Below, one piece after another: positions 44,790 to 52,561 of a DNA stretch of 64,000 nt. How positions within the stretch are numbered: the stretch's first letter is position 1; every line of letters begins with the position of its first letter. The stretch is from Solimonas sp041659605. GTDB taxonomy: Bacteria > Pseudomonadota > Gammaproteobacteria > Nevskiales > Nevskiaceae. The notes beneath the pieces were generated by a model. It saw nothing but the letters and a program-made list of their open reading frames with translations, did not search any database and was not told the origin of the DNA. Position numbers and translations under genes: made by a program. The stretch covers positions 66,702 to 130,701 of the forward strand of contig JBAZXW010000008.1 in the NCBI GenBank assembly GCA_041659605.1, in the 5' to 3' direction.

Positions 44790-45362
44790 TCAGTCCAGCA
44801 GCGGCTTGAGCGCGGTGTCGATGGCTTCGCGGGCGCGGAAGATCCGCGACCGCACGGTCCCGATCGGGCAGTCCATCGCCTCCGCGATCTCCTCGTAGGA
44901 AAGCCCCTCCAGCTCACGCAGCGTGATCGCTTTGCGCAAGTCCGCCGGCAGGGCCTCGATGGTCTGCTCGACCCGGAGCCTGATCTCCTCGCTCAGCAGC
45001 ACGGCTTCCGGCGTGTCGATATCGCTTAGATGTTCGGTGTGACCGTAAAGTTCGGCGTCGGCGATATCGATGTCGTGATCCGCGGGCCGGCGTGCACGCG
45101 AAACGATGTAGTTCTTGGCGGTGTTGATGCCGATGCGATAGACCCAGGTGTAGAACGCCGACTGGCCGCGAAAGCCGGGCAGCGCACGCCATGCACGGAT
45201 GAAGGTTTCCTGAGCCACGTCCGGCGCGTCGGCCTCCCCGACCAGGCGGCCGACCAGCTGCACGATCTTGTGCTGGTACTTGCGCACCAGCAGCTCGAAC
45301 GCGCGCTGGTCGCCGGCCTGGGCGCGGAGCACCAGTTGTTCATCGATCTGGGTGTCGGACAT
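44790..45362 (-). CDS. rpoE: RNA polymerase sigma-E factor (RpoE/AlgU)
   Basis: ECF sigma factor for envelope stress, 190 residues. Region 2 is LVRKYQHKIVQLVGRLVGE with FIRAWRALPGFRGQSAFYTW, and region 4 is ITLRELEGLSYEEIAEAM. It heads the operon rpoE-rseA-rseB-rseC-mucD and diverges from nadB over 161 bp. I looked for its own GAACTT/TCTGA promoter in that spacer and found no convincing match. Confidence 0.96.
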   Translation of the reverse strand: MSDTQIDEQLVLRAQAGDQRAFELLVRKYQHKIVQLVGRLVGEADAPDVAQETFIRAWRALPGFRGQSAFYTWVYRIGINTAKNYIVSRARRPADHDIDIADAELYGHTEHLSDIDTPEAVLLSEEIRLRVEQTIEALPADLRKAITLRELEGLSYEEIAEAMDCPIGTVRSRIFRAREAIDTALKPLLD

Positions 45363-45523
45363 CTAGCAGCCTGCGGCCCCCGGTGCGGCGACGCTGGCGC
45401 GTGACGGCACGGTTACACTTGGAATATCGAGCCCATCCCGGACGCAGTCTGCCCGCCGCCTGCGCGAGTCCCGGATGGTTTCCCTGACAATCTTTGCATT
45501 CTAACAACACCGTGACGCACGAC

Positions 45524-47134
45524 ATGAACACTTCCAGGGTTCTGGCGACCGACGTGCTGCTGATCGGCAGTGGCGCTGCCGGCCTGTCCTGCGCACTGCG
45601 GCTGGCCCATGCCGGGATCGCGGTCACGGTGGTGTCGAAGGGCCCGCTGACCAGCGGCAGCACGCTGTGGGCCCAGGGCGGCATCTCGGCCGTTCTGGAT
45701 GCGGAGGATTCGCTGGATAACCACGTCCGCGACACGCTGATCGCCGGCGCCGGCCTGTGCAATGAGCGCGTCGTGCGCTACGCCGTCGAACGCGGGCCGG
45801 ACTGCGTGCGGTGGCTGATGGGACAGGGCGTCGAATTCACCCGCGACGCGGATGCCGCGGCCGGCAACGGCCTGCACCTGACCCGCGAAGGCGGGCACAG
45901 CCACCGCCGCGTCGTCCACGCGGCGGACGCGACCGGCCGCGCCGTGGAGACGACGCTGTCCGGCCTTGCCGCCACCCACCCGCGCATCCGTGTGCTGGAG
46001 GACAGCCTCGCGGTCGACCTGATCGTCGATCGCGCCGCGAACCGGGTCCTGGGCGCCTACCTGCTCGATGTCCAGCGCGGCGGCGTCCACGCCGTCCCGG
46101 CACGCGCGGTCGTTCTCGCCACCGGCGGCGCCAATCAGGTCTACCTGTACTCGAGCAACCCGCATGGGGCGTCCGGCGATGGCATCGCGATGGCCTGGCG
46201 TGCCGGCTGCGCTGTCGCCAACATGGAGTTCATGCAGTTCCACCCGACCTGCCTGTATCACCCGGAAGCGCGCAGCTTCCTGATCAGCGAGGCCCTGCGC
46301 GGCGAGGGGGCGGTGCTGCGTCTGCCGGACGGCGACGGCAAGCCCGGCGAGCGCTTCATGCCGCGCTTCGACGAGCGCGGCGAGCTGGCGCCGCGCGACA
46401 TCGTCGCCCGCGCGATCGACTACGAGATGAAGCGCCTGGGACTGAAGTACGTGCTGCTCGACATCACGCACAAACCGGCCGACTTCATCCGCAGCCATTT
46501 CCCCAGCATCCATGCGCGCTGCCTGGAGCTGGGCCTCGACATCACGCGCGAGCCGATCCCGGTGGTGCCGTCGGCGCATTTCACCTGTGGCGGCGTGCAG
46601 ACCGATCTCGCCGCGCGCACCGACGTCGACGGCCTGTACGCGATCGGCGAGGTGGCCTGCACCGGCCTGCACGGCGCCAACCGCCTGGCCTCGAATTCGC
46701 TGCTCGAATGCCTGGTCTTCGCCGAGGCCGCGGCCAACGATCTGGTCGCCACGCTGCCGGCGCGCGAGATGCCGGGCCCGCTGCTGCAGTGGGACGAGAG
46801 CCGCGTCCGCGATTCAGACGAAGACGTCGTCGTCGCCCACAACTGGCTGGAACTGCGCACCTTCATGTGGGATTACGTGGGCATCGTGCGCACCACCAAG
46901 CGACTCGAACGCGCCCTTCATCGGGTCGACCTGCTCAAACAGGAAATCCAGGACTACTACGGAAACTACCGCATCAGTGCCGATCTGATCGAGCTGCGCA
47001 ACCTCGTCACCGTCGCCGATCTGATCGTGCGCTCCGCAATGAGCCGTCGCGAGAGCCGCGGCCTGCACTACACGCTGGATTACCCGGATCTGCGGCCCGA
47101 CGCGGTTGCAACCGTCCTCGCCGGCCGCGCCTGA
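45524..47134 (+). CDS. nadB: L-aspartate oxidase
   Basis: FAD enzyme that makes iminoaspartate for NAD synthesis. 536 residues. The FAD site is LLIGSGAAGLSCALRLA; WAQGGISAVL, HSHRRVVHAADATGRA and GLHGANRLASNSLLECLVF are typical of NadB, and CGGVQTDL matches the fumarate-reductase-type capping region. The ATG at 45524 is used; upstream GTG and TTG codons in frame would add little. nadB diverging from rpoE is a classic arrangement. Confidence 0.95.
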   Translation: MNTSRVLATDVLLIGSGAAGLSCALRLAHAGIAVTVVSKGPLTSGSTLWAQGGISAVLDAEDSLDNHVRDTLIAGAGLCNERVVRYAVERGPDCVRWLMGQGVEFTRDADAAAGNGLHLTREGGHSHRRVVHAADATGRAVETTLSGLAATHPRIRVLEDSLAVDLIVDRAANRVLGAYLLDVQRGGVHAVPARAVVLATGGANQVYLYSSNPHGASGDGIAMAWRAGCAVANMEFMQFHPTCLYHPEARSFLISEALRGEGAVLRLPDGDGKPGERFMPRFDERGELAPRDIVARAIDYEMKRLGLKYVLLDITHKPADFIRSHFPSIHARCLELGLDITREPIPVVPSAHFTCGGVQTDLAARTDVDGLYAIGEVACTGLHGANRLASNSLLECLVFAEAAANDLVATLPAREMPGPLLQWDESRVRDSDEDVVVAHNWLELRTFMWDYVGIVRTTKRLERALHRVDLLKQEIQDYYGNYRISADLIELRNLVTVADLIVRSAMSRRESRGLHYTLDYPDLRPDAVATVLAGRA

Positions 47135-47159
47135 AGCCCTACCATCGCCTGTCGCCGCA

Positions 47160-47173
47160 TTGACACGGATCAG
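47160..47173 (+). promoter_or_regulatory. FNR/Anr-like half-matched box before ompW
   Basis: TTGAC-ACGG-ATCAG agrees with the FNR/Anr consensus TTGAT-N4-ATCAA at 8 of 10 specified bases. It is 71 bp before the ompW start. ompW/oprG genes in other gammaproteobacteria respond to oxygen through FNR or Anr, so the match is plausible but short. Confidence 0.35.
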
Positions 47174-47208
47174 TTCCCGTAACTGACCCGGCTCCGATCA
47201 TTCGCACC

Positions 47209-47226
47209 CGATATCGAGCGATATCG
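47209..47226. repeat. Double CGATATCG palindrome in the ompW leader
   Basis: Two copies of the 8-bp palindrome CGATATCG are separated by AG, ending one base before the GATCGGAGAA ribosome-site region of ompW. It could be an operator or an RNA hairpin covering the ribosome site; neither is shown. Confidence 0.45.
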
Positions 47227-47243
47227 TGATCGGAGAAGCATCA

Positions 47244-47861
47244 GTGAAACGCAAAGGATTCGCCCTCGCCACCCTTGCCGCTGCAGCCGTGTTGGGCACC
47301 GGCTCGGCTTTCGCGGCAAGCAGCCCGCTGCTGGTTCGCGTCGGCGCGCACAACGTCGCGCCGAAGTCGGACAACGGTTCCCTGGCCGGGGGGGCACTCG
47401 ATGTCGAAGTCGAAAGCCAGGTCGGCCCGACGTTCAACATCGATTGGTATTTCACGCCGAACATCGCGCTGGACGTGCTCGCGGCGCTGCCGTTCGATCA
47501 TGACATCAAGTTGAACGGCGACAAGGCCGGCTCGGCGACGCACCTGCCGCCGACGATCTCGGTGCAATACCACTTTCTGCCCAGCGGCCGCATCGACCCG
47601 TATGCCGCGATCGGCGTCAATTACACGATGTTCTGGGACACCAAGCTGGATAACGGCACGCCGCTGGACCTCGACAACTCCTTCGGCCTCGCCGGCCAGG
47701 TCGGCGTCGACTTCGCCGTGGATGCGGCGCGCCGCTGGGTCGTCGGCATGGACCTGCGCTACATCGACATCGACACCGATGCGAGCAGCGACGGCACTGA
47801 TCTGGGCACGGTCGAGATCGACCCGCTGGCCTACGGCATCAACGTCGGTTATCGCTTCTGA
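47244..47861 (+). CDS. ompW: OmpW-family outer-membrane protein
   Basis: A 205-residue eight-stranded barrel protein. The signal peptide ends GSAFA|ASS; strands include LLVRVGAHNVAP, VGPTFNIDWYFTPNIALDVLAALPF, TISVQYHF and DPYAAIGVNYTMFW, and the chain ends NVGYRF with the terminal Phe needed for barrel insertion. The family forms narrow channels for small hydrophobic molecules. The start is GTG at 47244, eight bases after GGAGAA. A strong terminator follows. Confidence 0.92.
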   Translation: MKRKGFALATLAAAAVLGTGSAFAASSPLLVRVGAHNVAPKSDNGSLAGGALDVEVESQVGPTFNIDWYFTPNIALDVLAALPFDHDIKLNGDKAGSATHLPPTISVQYHFLPSGRIDPYAAIGVNYTMFWDTKLDNGTPLDLDNSFGLAGQVGVDFAVDAARRWVVGMDLRYIDIDTDASSDGTDLGTVEIDPLAYGINVGYRF

Positions 47862-47906
47862 TACCCAACCGAGCGCCTGACAGGGCGCGACAAGCGCCCG
47901 TCACCT

Positions 47907-47938
47907 GGGGAACGGCTCGCGCCGTTCCCCTCTTTTTG
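47907..47938 (+). terminator. Rho-independent terminator after ompW
   Basis: A perfect 10-bp stem, GGGGAACGGC and GCCGTTCCCC with loop TCGC, is followed by TCTTTTTG. It ends beside the stop of the convergent ygfX gene. Confidence 0.88.
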
Positions 47939-48385
47939 TCAGCCCGCAGACAACAAGCGGGTACGCAAGCGCCGCAGCGCTTCCGGCGTCAGTTCGTCGC
48001 CGAGCAACACACGCGCCGCCGAACGGCCGTCCGGGAGGCGAAAGCGCAGCACGAGCACCGCCGGGCGCACGATCGAATCCGGCTGAAGCTCGGCGTCGAC
48101 CTGAGTGCCGTCGGCGCGGCGCAGGGTCCATCCGCCTTCGGCGTGCCAGATGAGGCGCGTCCACGCGCGCGCGCCGAATCCGAGCGCCGGATGGCGCCGC
48201 ACCCAGGCCCACGACGCCCCGAAGGACGCAGCCAGGAAGGCCGTCGGCACGGCGGGGAGACGCGCGGCCAGCAACAGCGCAAAGCAAGCCAGATGGAGCG
48301 CGAACGCCCAGCGCAGCGCCCGCATCGACGGGCGCGGGCTCAGATCCACGGTGATGCCGAACTCGTTCGGCACGACCGCCCTCAC
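47939..48385 (-). CDS. ygfX: YgfX/CptA-like membrane protein
   Basis: A 148-residue protein with two close helices (WAFALHLACFALLLAA, and LPAVPTAFLAASFGASWAWV) and a soluble tail (GGWTLRRADGTQVDAELQ). YgfX proteins are encoded with sdhE; in E. coli the pair was proposed as a toxin-antitoxin system acting on cytoskeletal proteins, though its main link is to flavoprotein assembly. The start is a GTG at 48385 with a weak site. A spacer hairpin separates it from sdhE. Confidence 0.75.
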   Translation of the reverse strand: MRAVVPNEFGITVDLSPRPSMRALRWAFALHLACFALLLAARLPAVPTAFLAASFGASWAWVRRHPALGFGARAWTRLIWHAEGGWTLRRADGTQVDAELQPDSIVRPAVLVLRFRLPDGRSAARVLLGDELTPEALRRLRTRLLSAG

Positions 48386-48414
48386 CCCGCCACCCGCAGC
48401 CGCGGCCGGCCCTC

Positions 48415-48439
48415 CCCTCTCCCGCTACGCGGGCGAGGG
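48415..48439. repeat. Hairpin repeat between sdhE and ygfX
   Basis: CCCTCTCCCGC and GCGGGCGAGGG form an 11-bp stem with one mismatch around a TAC loop. It resembles the CTACGC-loop hairpin inside the sdhD-sdhA spacer. Confidence 0.5.
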
Positions 48440-48464
48440 ACGGCAGTGTCGCTGCGCGACATGC

Positions 48465-48728
48465 TCATCCCCGGTGGATGCGTAGCTGTTCGACAATGGC
48501 CGTGTATTCCGCCGGCGTCGTGTCGTAACCCATCACCCAGGCCCAGATGTCGGGGTCTTCGGCCAACATGACCAGGCGCAGAAACTCGGCTCGCTCGCTC
48601 GCCGGAGCGCCGGGGTAGCGTGCCGCGTAATAGCGCTCCATCAGCACGTCGAGTTCCTTCATGCCCCGACGCAACAGCCATCGCAGCCGGCCATCGGCCG
48701 GCTGCGCAGTTGCAGAAGCTTGCACCAC
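48465..48728 (-). CDS. sdhE: FAD assembly factor SdhE
   Basis: Small cytosolic protein of about 87 residues that promotes covalent attachment of FAD to SdhA. The core LLRRGMKELDVLMERYY carries the conserved RGxxE surface, followed by FLRLVMLAEDPDIWAWVMG. The start is one of two tandem GTG codons (48728 used), five bases after the sdhB stop. Its place directly after sdhB fits its job. Confidence 0.92.
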   Translation of the reverse strand: MVQASATAQPADGRLRWLLRRGMKELDVLMERYYAARYPGAPASERAEFLRLVMLAEDPDIWAWVMGYDTTPAEYTAIVEQLRIHRG

Positions 48729-48733
48729 GATCT

Positions 48734-49519
48734 TCAGACCGTTCTCTCCACGATCATCTGCTTGATGCCGGCGATCGCCTTGGCGGGGTTCAGACCCTTC
48801 GGGCAGGTCTTCGCGCAGTTCATGATCGTGTGGCAGCGGTACAGCTTGAACGGATCTTCCAGCGCGTCGAGACGCTCGCCGGTGGCTTCGTCGCGCGAAT
48901 CGACCAGCCAGCGGTAGGCCTGCAGCAGGATCGCCGGTCCGAGATAGCGGTCCGAATTCCACCAGTAGCTCGGGCACGAGGTCGAACAGCAGGCGCAGAG
49001 GATGCACTCGTAGAGGCCGTCGAGCTTGCCGCGGTCTTCCTCGCTCTGCAGACGCTCGCGCGTCGGCGCCGGCGAGTCGGTCTTGAGCCAGGGCTCGATC
49101 GATGCCAGCTGCGCATAGAAATGCGTCATGTCCGGCACCAGGTCCTTGACCACCGGCATGTGCGGCAGCGGATAGACCTTGGCGTCGCCCTTGATCTCGT
49201 CGCAGGGCTTGATGCACGCGAGTGTGTTGGTGCCGTCGATGTTCATCGCACACGAGCCGCAGATGCCCTCGCGGCAGGAGCGGCGGAAGGTCAGCGTCGG
49301 GTCGACCTCGTTCTTGATCTTGATCAGCGCGTCGAGAACCATCGGACCGCAGCTGGCCATGTCGACTTCGTAGGTGTCGACGCGCGGATTGGCGCCGGTC
49401 TCCGGGTCGTAGCGGTAGATCTTGAAGGACTGGATCTTCTTCGCGCCGGCCGGCGCCTTGAAGACCTTACCGGCCTTCTTGTCGATCTTGGAATTCTGCG
49501 GAAGCGAGAACTGAGCCAT
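48734..49519 (-). CDS. sdhB: Succinate dehydrogenase iron-sulfur subunit
   Basis: Carries electrons from SdhA to ubiquinone through three iron-sulfur clusters. 261 residues. The [2Fe-2S] cysteines are in CREGICGSCAMNIDG, and the [4Fe-4S] and [3Fe-4S] cysteines in CILCACCSTSCPSYWW and CHTIMNCAKTCPKGLNP. The C-terminal half matches the family without gaps. It is 21 bp after sdhA. Confidence 0.97.
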   Translation of the reverse strand: MAQFSLPQNSKIDKKAGKVFKAPAGAKKIQSFKIYRYDPETGANPRVDTYEVDMASCGPMVLDALIKIKNEVDPTLTFRRSCREGICGSCAMNIDGTNTLACIKPCDEIKGDAKVYPLPHMPVVKDLVPDMTHFYAQLASIEPWLKTDSPAPTRERLQSEEDRGKLDGLYECILCACCSTSCPSYWWNSDRYLGPAILLQAYRWLVDSRDEATGERLDALEDPFKLYRCHTIMNCAKTCPKGLNPAKAIAGIKQMIVERTV

Positions 49520-49540
49520 GGTTGATTCCTTTCTGCCTTA

Positions 49541-51334
49541 TCAATATTTGCGCGCGACCGGCGGGATATGCTCGACCTCGTTGTCGAGCGGCTGCATGTG
49601 CACGGGGCGAAAGTCGATCTTCACGTCCGTCGGCGCCGTGCGCCAGGCCACCGTGTGCTTGAGCCAGTTCTGGTCGTCGCGATCCTTGATGTCGTCGCGC
49701 GCGTGGGCGCCGCGCGATTCCTTGCGGTTCTCGGCGCCGACGATCGTGATCAGGGCCTGACCGAGCAGGTTGTCCAGCTCCAGCGTCTCGGCCAGGTCCG
49801 AGTTCCAGATCATCGAGCGATCCGACACCGAAAGGTCCCGCTCGAAATTCTCGATCACGCCCTTGAGCTTGACGACGCCTTCCTGCATCAGCGGACCTTC
49901 TCGGAACACGGCGCAGTGCTTCTGCATCGTCTTCTGCATGTCGAGGCGGATCTTCGCCGTCGACGAGCCGCCCTTGGCGTTGCGGAACTTGTCGAGACGC
50001 GCCAGCGCCTTTTCCTCCGAAGCGCCGGAGATCGTCTTGTGCGTCTGGCCCGGCTTGACCAGCTGCGCGGCGCGGATCGCCGCGGCACGGCCGAACACGA
50101 CCAGGTCGAGCAGCGAGTTGGAGCCCAGGCGATTGGCACCGTGCACGGAGACGCAGGCCGCTTCGCCCACCGCCATCAGGCCCGGCACGACGGAATCCGG
50201 ATTGCCGTCCTTGAGCGTCACGACTTCACCGGTGTACAGCGTCGGGATGCCGCCCATGTTGTAGTGCACCGTCGGCACGACCGGAATCGGCTCCTTGGTG
50301 ACGTCGACGCCGGAGAAGATCTTCGCCGACTCCGAAATGCCCGGCAGGCGCGCGTGCAGCACTTCGGGGCCCAGGTGTTCGAGATGCAGATGGATGTGGT
50401 CGGCTTCCTCGCCGACGCCGCGGCCTTCGCGGATCTCGGTCGCCATCGCGCGGCTGACCATGTCGCGCGGCGCCAGGTCCTTCACGCTCGGCGCGTAGCG
50501 CTCCATGAAGCGCTCGCCGTTCTTGTTGGTGAGGTAACCACCCTCGCCGCGCGCGCCTTCGGTGATCAGGCAGCCGGCGCCGTAGATGCCGGTTGGGTGG
50601 AACTGCACGAATTCGAGGTCCTGCAGCGGCAAGCCGGCACGCAGCACCATGCCGGCGCCGTCACCGGTGCAGGTGTGCGCCCCGGTGCAGGAAAAGAAGG
50701 CGCGGCCGTAACCGCCGGTCGCAAGAATCACCAGCTGCGCGCGGAAGCGGTGCAGCTGACCGGTCGCCATGTCCCAGGCCAGAACACCCTTGATCGAGCC
50801 GTCGTCGTCGGTCAGCAGGTCGAGCGCGAAGTACTCGATGAAGAACTGCGCCTTGCACTTGAGCGACTGCTGGTAGAGCGTGTGCAGCATCGCGTGGCCG
50901 GTGCGATCCGCGGCCGCGCAGGTGCGCTGCGCCGGCGGGCCCTTGCCGAACTCGGTGGTCATGCCACCGAACGGGCGCTGGTAGATCTTGCCTTCCGGCG
51001 TGCGCGAGAACGGCACGCCGTAGTGCTCCAGCTCGATGACGGCGTTCATCGCCTCGCGCGTCATGTACTGGATCGCGTCCTGGTCGCCGAGCCAGTCGGA
51101 GCCCTTGACCGTGTCGTAGAAGTGCCAGCGCCAGTCGTCGCGGCCCATGTTCGCGAGCGCGGCGGAGATGCCGCCCTGCGCGGCCACCGTGTGCGAGCGC
51201 GTCGGGAACAGCTTGGTGATGTTCGCGGTCTTGAGGCCAGCTTCGGCCAGTCCCAGCGTCGCGCGCAGGCCGGCACCGCCGGCGCCGACCACGATGGCGT
51301 CGTATTCGTGATGAACGATGTCGTAAGCAGACAT
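49541..51334 (-). CDS. sdhA: Succinate dehydrogenase flavoprotein subunit
   Basis: Oxidises succinate with covalently bound FAD. 597 residues. FAD site AIVVGAGGAGLRATLGL; the His that binds FAD is in TRSHTVAAQGGI; active-site parts are QFHPTGIYGAGCLITEGARGEGG, here RGEGG, and HGANRLGSNSLLDLVVFG. The ATG at 51334 is used; the open frame continues upstream through a spacer repeat, which is not coding. AGAGAAA precedes the ATG. Confidence 0.97.
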   Translation of the reverse strand: MSAYDIVHHEYDAIVVGAGGAGLRATLGLAEAGLKTANITKLFPTRSHTVAAQGGISAALANMGRDDWRWHFYDTVKGSDWLGDQDAIQYMTREAMNAVIELEHYGVPFSRTPEGKIYQRPFGGMTTEFGKGPPAQRTCAAADRTGHAMLHTLYQQSLKCKAQFFIEYFALDLLTDDDGSIKGVLAWDMATGQLHRFRAQLVILATGGYGRAFFSCTGAHTCTGDGAGMVLRAGLPLQDLEFVQFHPTGIYGAGCLITEGARGEGGYLTNKNGERFMERYAPSVKDLAPRDMVSRAMATEIREGRGVGEEADHIHLHLEHLGPEVLHARLPGISESAKIFSGVDVTKEPIPVVPTVHYNMGGIPTLYTGEVVTLKDGNPDSVVPGLMAVGEAACVSVHGANRLGSNSLLDLVVFGRAAAIRAAQLVKPGQTHKTISGASEEKALARLDKFRNAKGGSSTAKIRLDMQKTMQKHCAVFREGPLMQEGVVKLKGVIENFERDLSVSDRSMIWNSDLAETLELDNLLGQALITIVGAENRKESRGAHARDDIKDRDDQNWLKHTVAWRTAPTDVKIDFRPVHMQPLDNEVEHIPPVARKY

Positions 51335-51353
51335 GATTTTCTCTGTATTTTGT

Positions 51354-51398
51354 TCCTGGATCCCCGCCTGCGCGGGGATGTCCCTCGCTACGCGAGGG
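51354..51398. repeat. Two tandem hairpins in the sdhD-sdhA junction
   Basis: ATCCCCGC/GCGGGGAT around CTGC (51360-51379) is followed by CCCTCGC/GCGAGGG around TAC (51382-51398). The first resembles half of the CGTCAT...CGGGAATCCAG element at 56907. The sdhD stop codon (51388-51390) is formed at the loop of the second. It could act as an mRNA processing or attenuation site inside the operon. Confidence 0.6.
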
Positions 51399-51771
51399 CC
51401 ACTTTGAGCACGGCGAAAATGCCCGCCGCAGCGACCGCGGCGTGCGCGAATTTGGACAGCAGCAGCGCGGCGAGCTTCTTGCCCTCGCTGCCGACGTAAT
51501 CCTCGATGACCACCTGCACGCCGAGCATCGAGTGATACAGCGCGGTGCCGATGAACAGCACCAGCACGACCGCGACGGACGGCGCCGAAACCCAGTGGCG
51601 TACGGCGAAGTAGTCGGTCGCTCCGGTCGCCAGCACCGCCACCGAGAACGCGAACCACAGCGCGAGGGGAATCAGCGCCACGGCGCTGACGCGCTGCACC
51701 CAGAAATGATGGACGCCCTGCTTGGCCGAACCGAGGCCGCGGGCACGGGACAGCGGAGATCGCAAGCTCAT
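51388..51771 (-). CDS. sdhD: Succinate dehydrogenase membrane anchor subunit D
   Basis: A 127-residue three-helix membrane subunit that with SdhC holds heme b and the quinone site. It begins with GSAKQGVHHFWVQRVSAVAL and contains the heme-region ALYHSMLGVQVVIEDYV with its His and the quinone-site DY. It starts 11 bp after sdhC. Its last codons and TAG stop lie in a hairpin repeat. Confidence 0.93.
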   Translation of the reverse strand: MSLRSPLSRARGLGSAKQGVHHFWVQRVSAVALIPLALWFAFSVAVLATGATDYFAVRHWVSAPSVAVVLVLFIGTALYHSMLGVQVVIEDYVGSEGKKLAALLLSKFAHAAVAAAGIFAVLKVALA

Positions 51772-51782
51772 GGAATTCTCCT

Positions 51783-52184
51783 TCAGGCGAAGCAGGCGAC
51801 GGCCCAGGCCGCGGCCGTCAAGGCCAGCGAAACCACGACCGCCGCGTAACCGGTCCGCTCAGCGGTCTTGAGCTCGAAGCCGCGGCCGATGTCCCAGAAC
51901 AGGTGGCGAATGCCATTGCACAGGTGATACATCAGCGCCCACGACCAGCCGAACAGCAGCACCTGGCCGTACCAGGCGGTCAGATGCGCGCTGTACGCCG
52001 CGTACCACTGCGGGCCGCCGGCCAGTGCCACCAGCCAGCCGGCCAGCAGAAACGTGCCCAGACTCAGCCCGATCCCGCTGATGCGGTGCGCAAACGACAG
52101 CAGGGACGTCCACTGGAAGCGGTAATACTGCCCCAGCATGAACGGCGAAAGCGGACGACTGCCCGCGGGCGACTTCGTACTCAT
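51783..52184 (-). CDS. sdhC: Succinate dehydrogenase cytochrome b556 subunit C
   Basis: A 133-residue three-helix anchor. FQWTSLLSFAHRISGIGLS is the quinone-site Ser/Arg segment and YHLCNGIRHLFWDIGRGF contains the heme-b His. It follows an SDHAF4-like gene on the same strand, 81 bp away. Confidence 0.95.
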   Translation of the reverse strand: MSTKSPAGSRPLSPFMLGQYYRFQWTSLLSFAHRISGIGLSLGTFLLAGWLVALAGGPQWYAAYSAHLTAWYGQVLLFGWSWALMYHLCNGIRHLFWDIGRGFELKTAERTGYAAVVVSLALTAAAWAVACFA

Positions 52185-52234
52185 TACCAGATCCCCAAGA
52201 AAAGACGTCAGGCGGGACGCGCCGACCGTTGACT

Positions 52235-52260
52235 CAGCCCTTTGATTCAGCCCTTTGATT
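52235..52260. repeat. Perfect 13-bp tandem repeat before sdhC
   Basis: TCAGCCCTTTGAT occurs twice in direct succession in the spacer between the SDHAF4-like gene and sdhC. It may be a regulator site or slippage product. Confidence 0.7.
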
Positions 52261-52265
52261 TAGAC

Positions 52266-52490
52266 TCAGAAATCGATGCAGCGACCGTTCTTTTCCCAGT
52301 CGCCGTACCGCGTCGGCTCAGGTCCGTCGCTGCGTCCGCCGATTTCCGGAACCTTCGCCGTCTGCCCCGTTGGCATTGGCTGCCCGGGTGGCTGCCGCAC
52401 CTGCTGTTTGAGCAGCTCTACCAGCGGCACAGCATCCCGTTCGGCCGGTGGCACGACGGGTTTGGATTCGGGCGGTTGACGGATGGACAC
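52266..52490 (-). CDS. SDHAF4-like (DUF1674) succinate dehydrogenase assembly protein
   Basis: A 74-residue polar protein whose last 27 residues carry the SDHAF4/DUF1674 signature (EIGGRSDGPEPTRYGDW, then EKNGRCIDF). In mitochondria SDHAF4 binds flavinylated SdhA and blocks autoxidation before it pairs with SdhB. The N-terminal half is proline-rich and unstructured (PPGQPMPTGQTAKV). The start is GTG. Its position as first gene before sdhC strongly supports the link; function in bacteria is inferred. Confidence 0.88.
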   Translation of the reverse strand: MSIRQPPESKPVVPPAERDAVPLVELLKQQVRQPPGQPMPTGQTAKVPEIGGRSDGPEPTRYGDWEKNGRCIDF

Positions 52491-52561
52491 TGAAGAACGT
52501 GATCTGCTCGGCCCCGATAGTGTGACAAAGTTTGCCGCCTGCGATCAATGAACACCGTTCC

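Noticed and set aside
45363..45523. Sigma-E autopromoter in the rpoE-nadB spacer
   Set aside because: No adequate GAACTT plus TCTGA pair at the right spacing was found on the minus strand.
48390..48728. ygfX-sdhE as a toxin-antitoxin defence pair
   Set aside because: The setting inside the sdh locus and the RGxxE motif point to flavinylation; toxin action is only a proposal for E. coli.
49568..51499. 643-codon plus-strand open frame
   Set aside because: Antisense of sdhA; no recognisable domain.
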